Shown: piece after piece, positions 19,283 to 19,541 of the stretch
Position numbering within the stretch: the first letter of the stretch is position 1
How the letters are laid out: each line of letters opens with the position of its first letter
NCBI GenBank assembly: GCA_001819295.1
Contig: MHMD01000017.1
Location: 1-19,541 of the forward strand
Direction of reading: 5' to 3'
Source of the DNA: Candidatus Nealsonbacteria bacterium RIFCSPHIGHO2_02_FULL_43_13
GTDB lineage: Bacteria > Patescibacteriota > Minisyncoccia > Minisyncoccales > MHMH01
Length of the DNA: 19,541 nucleotides
Position numbers and translations under genes: made by a program
The notes under the pieces: generated by a model
What the model saw: the letters and a program-made list of their open reading frames with translations, nothing else
The model's database searches: none
Told to the model about the DNA's origin: nothing

Positions 19283-19325
19283 AGAAAAATTTTCTGATTT
19301 AGCGGCAAATGCTTTAGCACTTTTA

Positions 19326-19365
19326 CAAAAAGAAATAGCCCCCTTTGGATTTCTCCTCAGGGGGC
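19326..19365 (-). terminator. Probable terminator of the 19385-19541 gene
   Basis: On the minus strand GCCCCCT pairs with AGGGGGC (7 bp, 14-base loop), followed by TATTTCTTTTT. It lies 20 bases after the stop codon. The interrupted T tract makes it weaker than the others. Confidence 0.6.
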
Positions 19366-19384
19366 ATGGGCGTGAGACGAGAGA

Positions 19385-19541
19385 CTACCTTACCGTGACG
19401 GGCCGCAGCTTTTCCAGCTCTTCCTTGCTGGTTCCGATGTCCTTGAGGGTGAGGCCACCTTTTTGGACTTCCTCGCGTAGATACTTGAGGAAAGAGTCGT
19501 ACTGATCGGCTCCAGAGCGAAGATACTCGAGCCACTTCTGG
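19385..19541 (-). CDS. C-terminal end of an unrecognised protein (5' part outside the window)
   Basis: Reading the minus strand from 19540, 51 codons run to a TAG at 19385-19387. The peptide is charged and helical (EYLRSGADQYDSFLKYL ... KDIGTSKEELEKLRPVTVR) and too short to assign. A different frame across 19323-19535 gives an arginine/serine-rich peptide that looks like a shadow. The G+C content is higher than in most neighbours, and a terminator follows, like the other unrecognised genes here. Confidence 0.6.
   Translation of the reverse strand, partial: QKWLEYLRSGADQYDSFLKYLREEVQKGGLTLKDIGTSKEELEKLRPVTVR

Noticed and set aside
19323..19535. 70-aa frame (Arg/Ser-rich) at the right end, minus strand
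   Set aside because: The frame beginning at 19540 gives a more protein-like helical peptide and stops before a terminator; the other frame runs through that terminator.

Overview
The window looks like a chromosomal segment of a Candidate Phyla Radiation (Patescibacteria) bacterium, probably Parcubacteria-like. This is inferred from compact genes with frequent 1-16 bp overlaps, a trimmed division cluster ending in a stripped-down Mur ligase, DUF11-type, CAP and sortase surface genes, a membrane-anchored Clp-like ATPase, and tRNA genes without an encoded CCA. TGA is used as a stop (rsmH, for example), so the code is the standard one.

Layout. 1-207 (-) is the start of a small GGQ release-factor-like gene, divergent from dnaB-recR (251-2217, +). 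Everything after that is on the minus strand. 4559-2290 is an operon of a cation exchanger, rmuC and rplU that converges on recR at a bidirectional terminator. 5632-4663 holds two unrecognised genes, each with its own terminator. 10094-5720 is a division/cell-wall cluster, mraZ-rsmH-ftsL-ftsI-Mur ligase-like, followed 13 nt later by tRNA-Glu(CUC). 14037-10252 is a surface module: CAP protein plus sortase, a membrane-anchored coiled-coil protein, and a DUF11-like surface protein. 17131-14101 is tRNA-Val(CAC), a small membrane protein and a membrane-tethered double-AAA+ Clp-like protein. 17900-17223 is an MscS-type TM-helix protein. 17901-19541 is mostly accessory: hairpins, periodic repeats, one gene of a phage/plasmid-like family, a candidate structured RNA, and the 3' end of an unknown gene.

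Two expression styles are visible. Core genes lack Shine-Dalgarno sites and often have a -10 hexamer 4-9 nt before the start codon, which suggests leaderless mRNA. Four of the unrecognised genes (starts at 5187, 5632, 12456, 18970) have a strong GGAGG site, and each has a sigma70-like promoter and its own terminator. Two longer annotated starts were rejected because their ATG lies inside a -10 hexamer.

Most interesting: a probable promoter-to-terminator structured RNA at 19247-19069 and its partial relative near 18187-18267; back-to-back bulged hairpins abutting a DnaA-box match (18060-18144); a 24-bp in-frame palindromic repeat inserted in the recR zinc finger, with two relatives forming the exchanger promoter; and a Clp-like ATPase that has lost its D1 catalytic and both pore-loop signatures.
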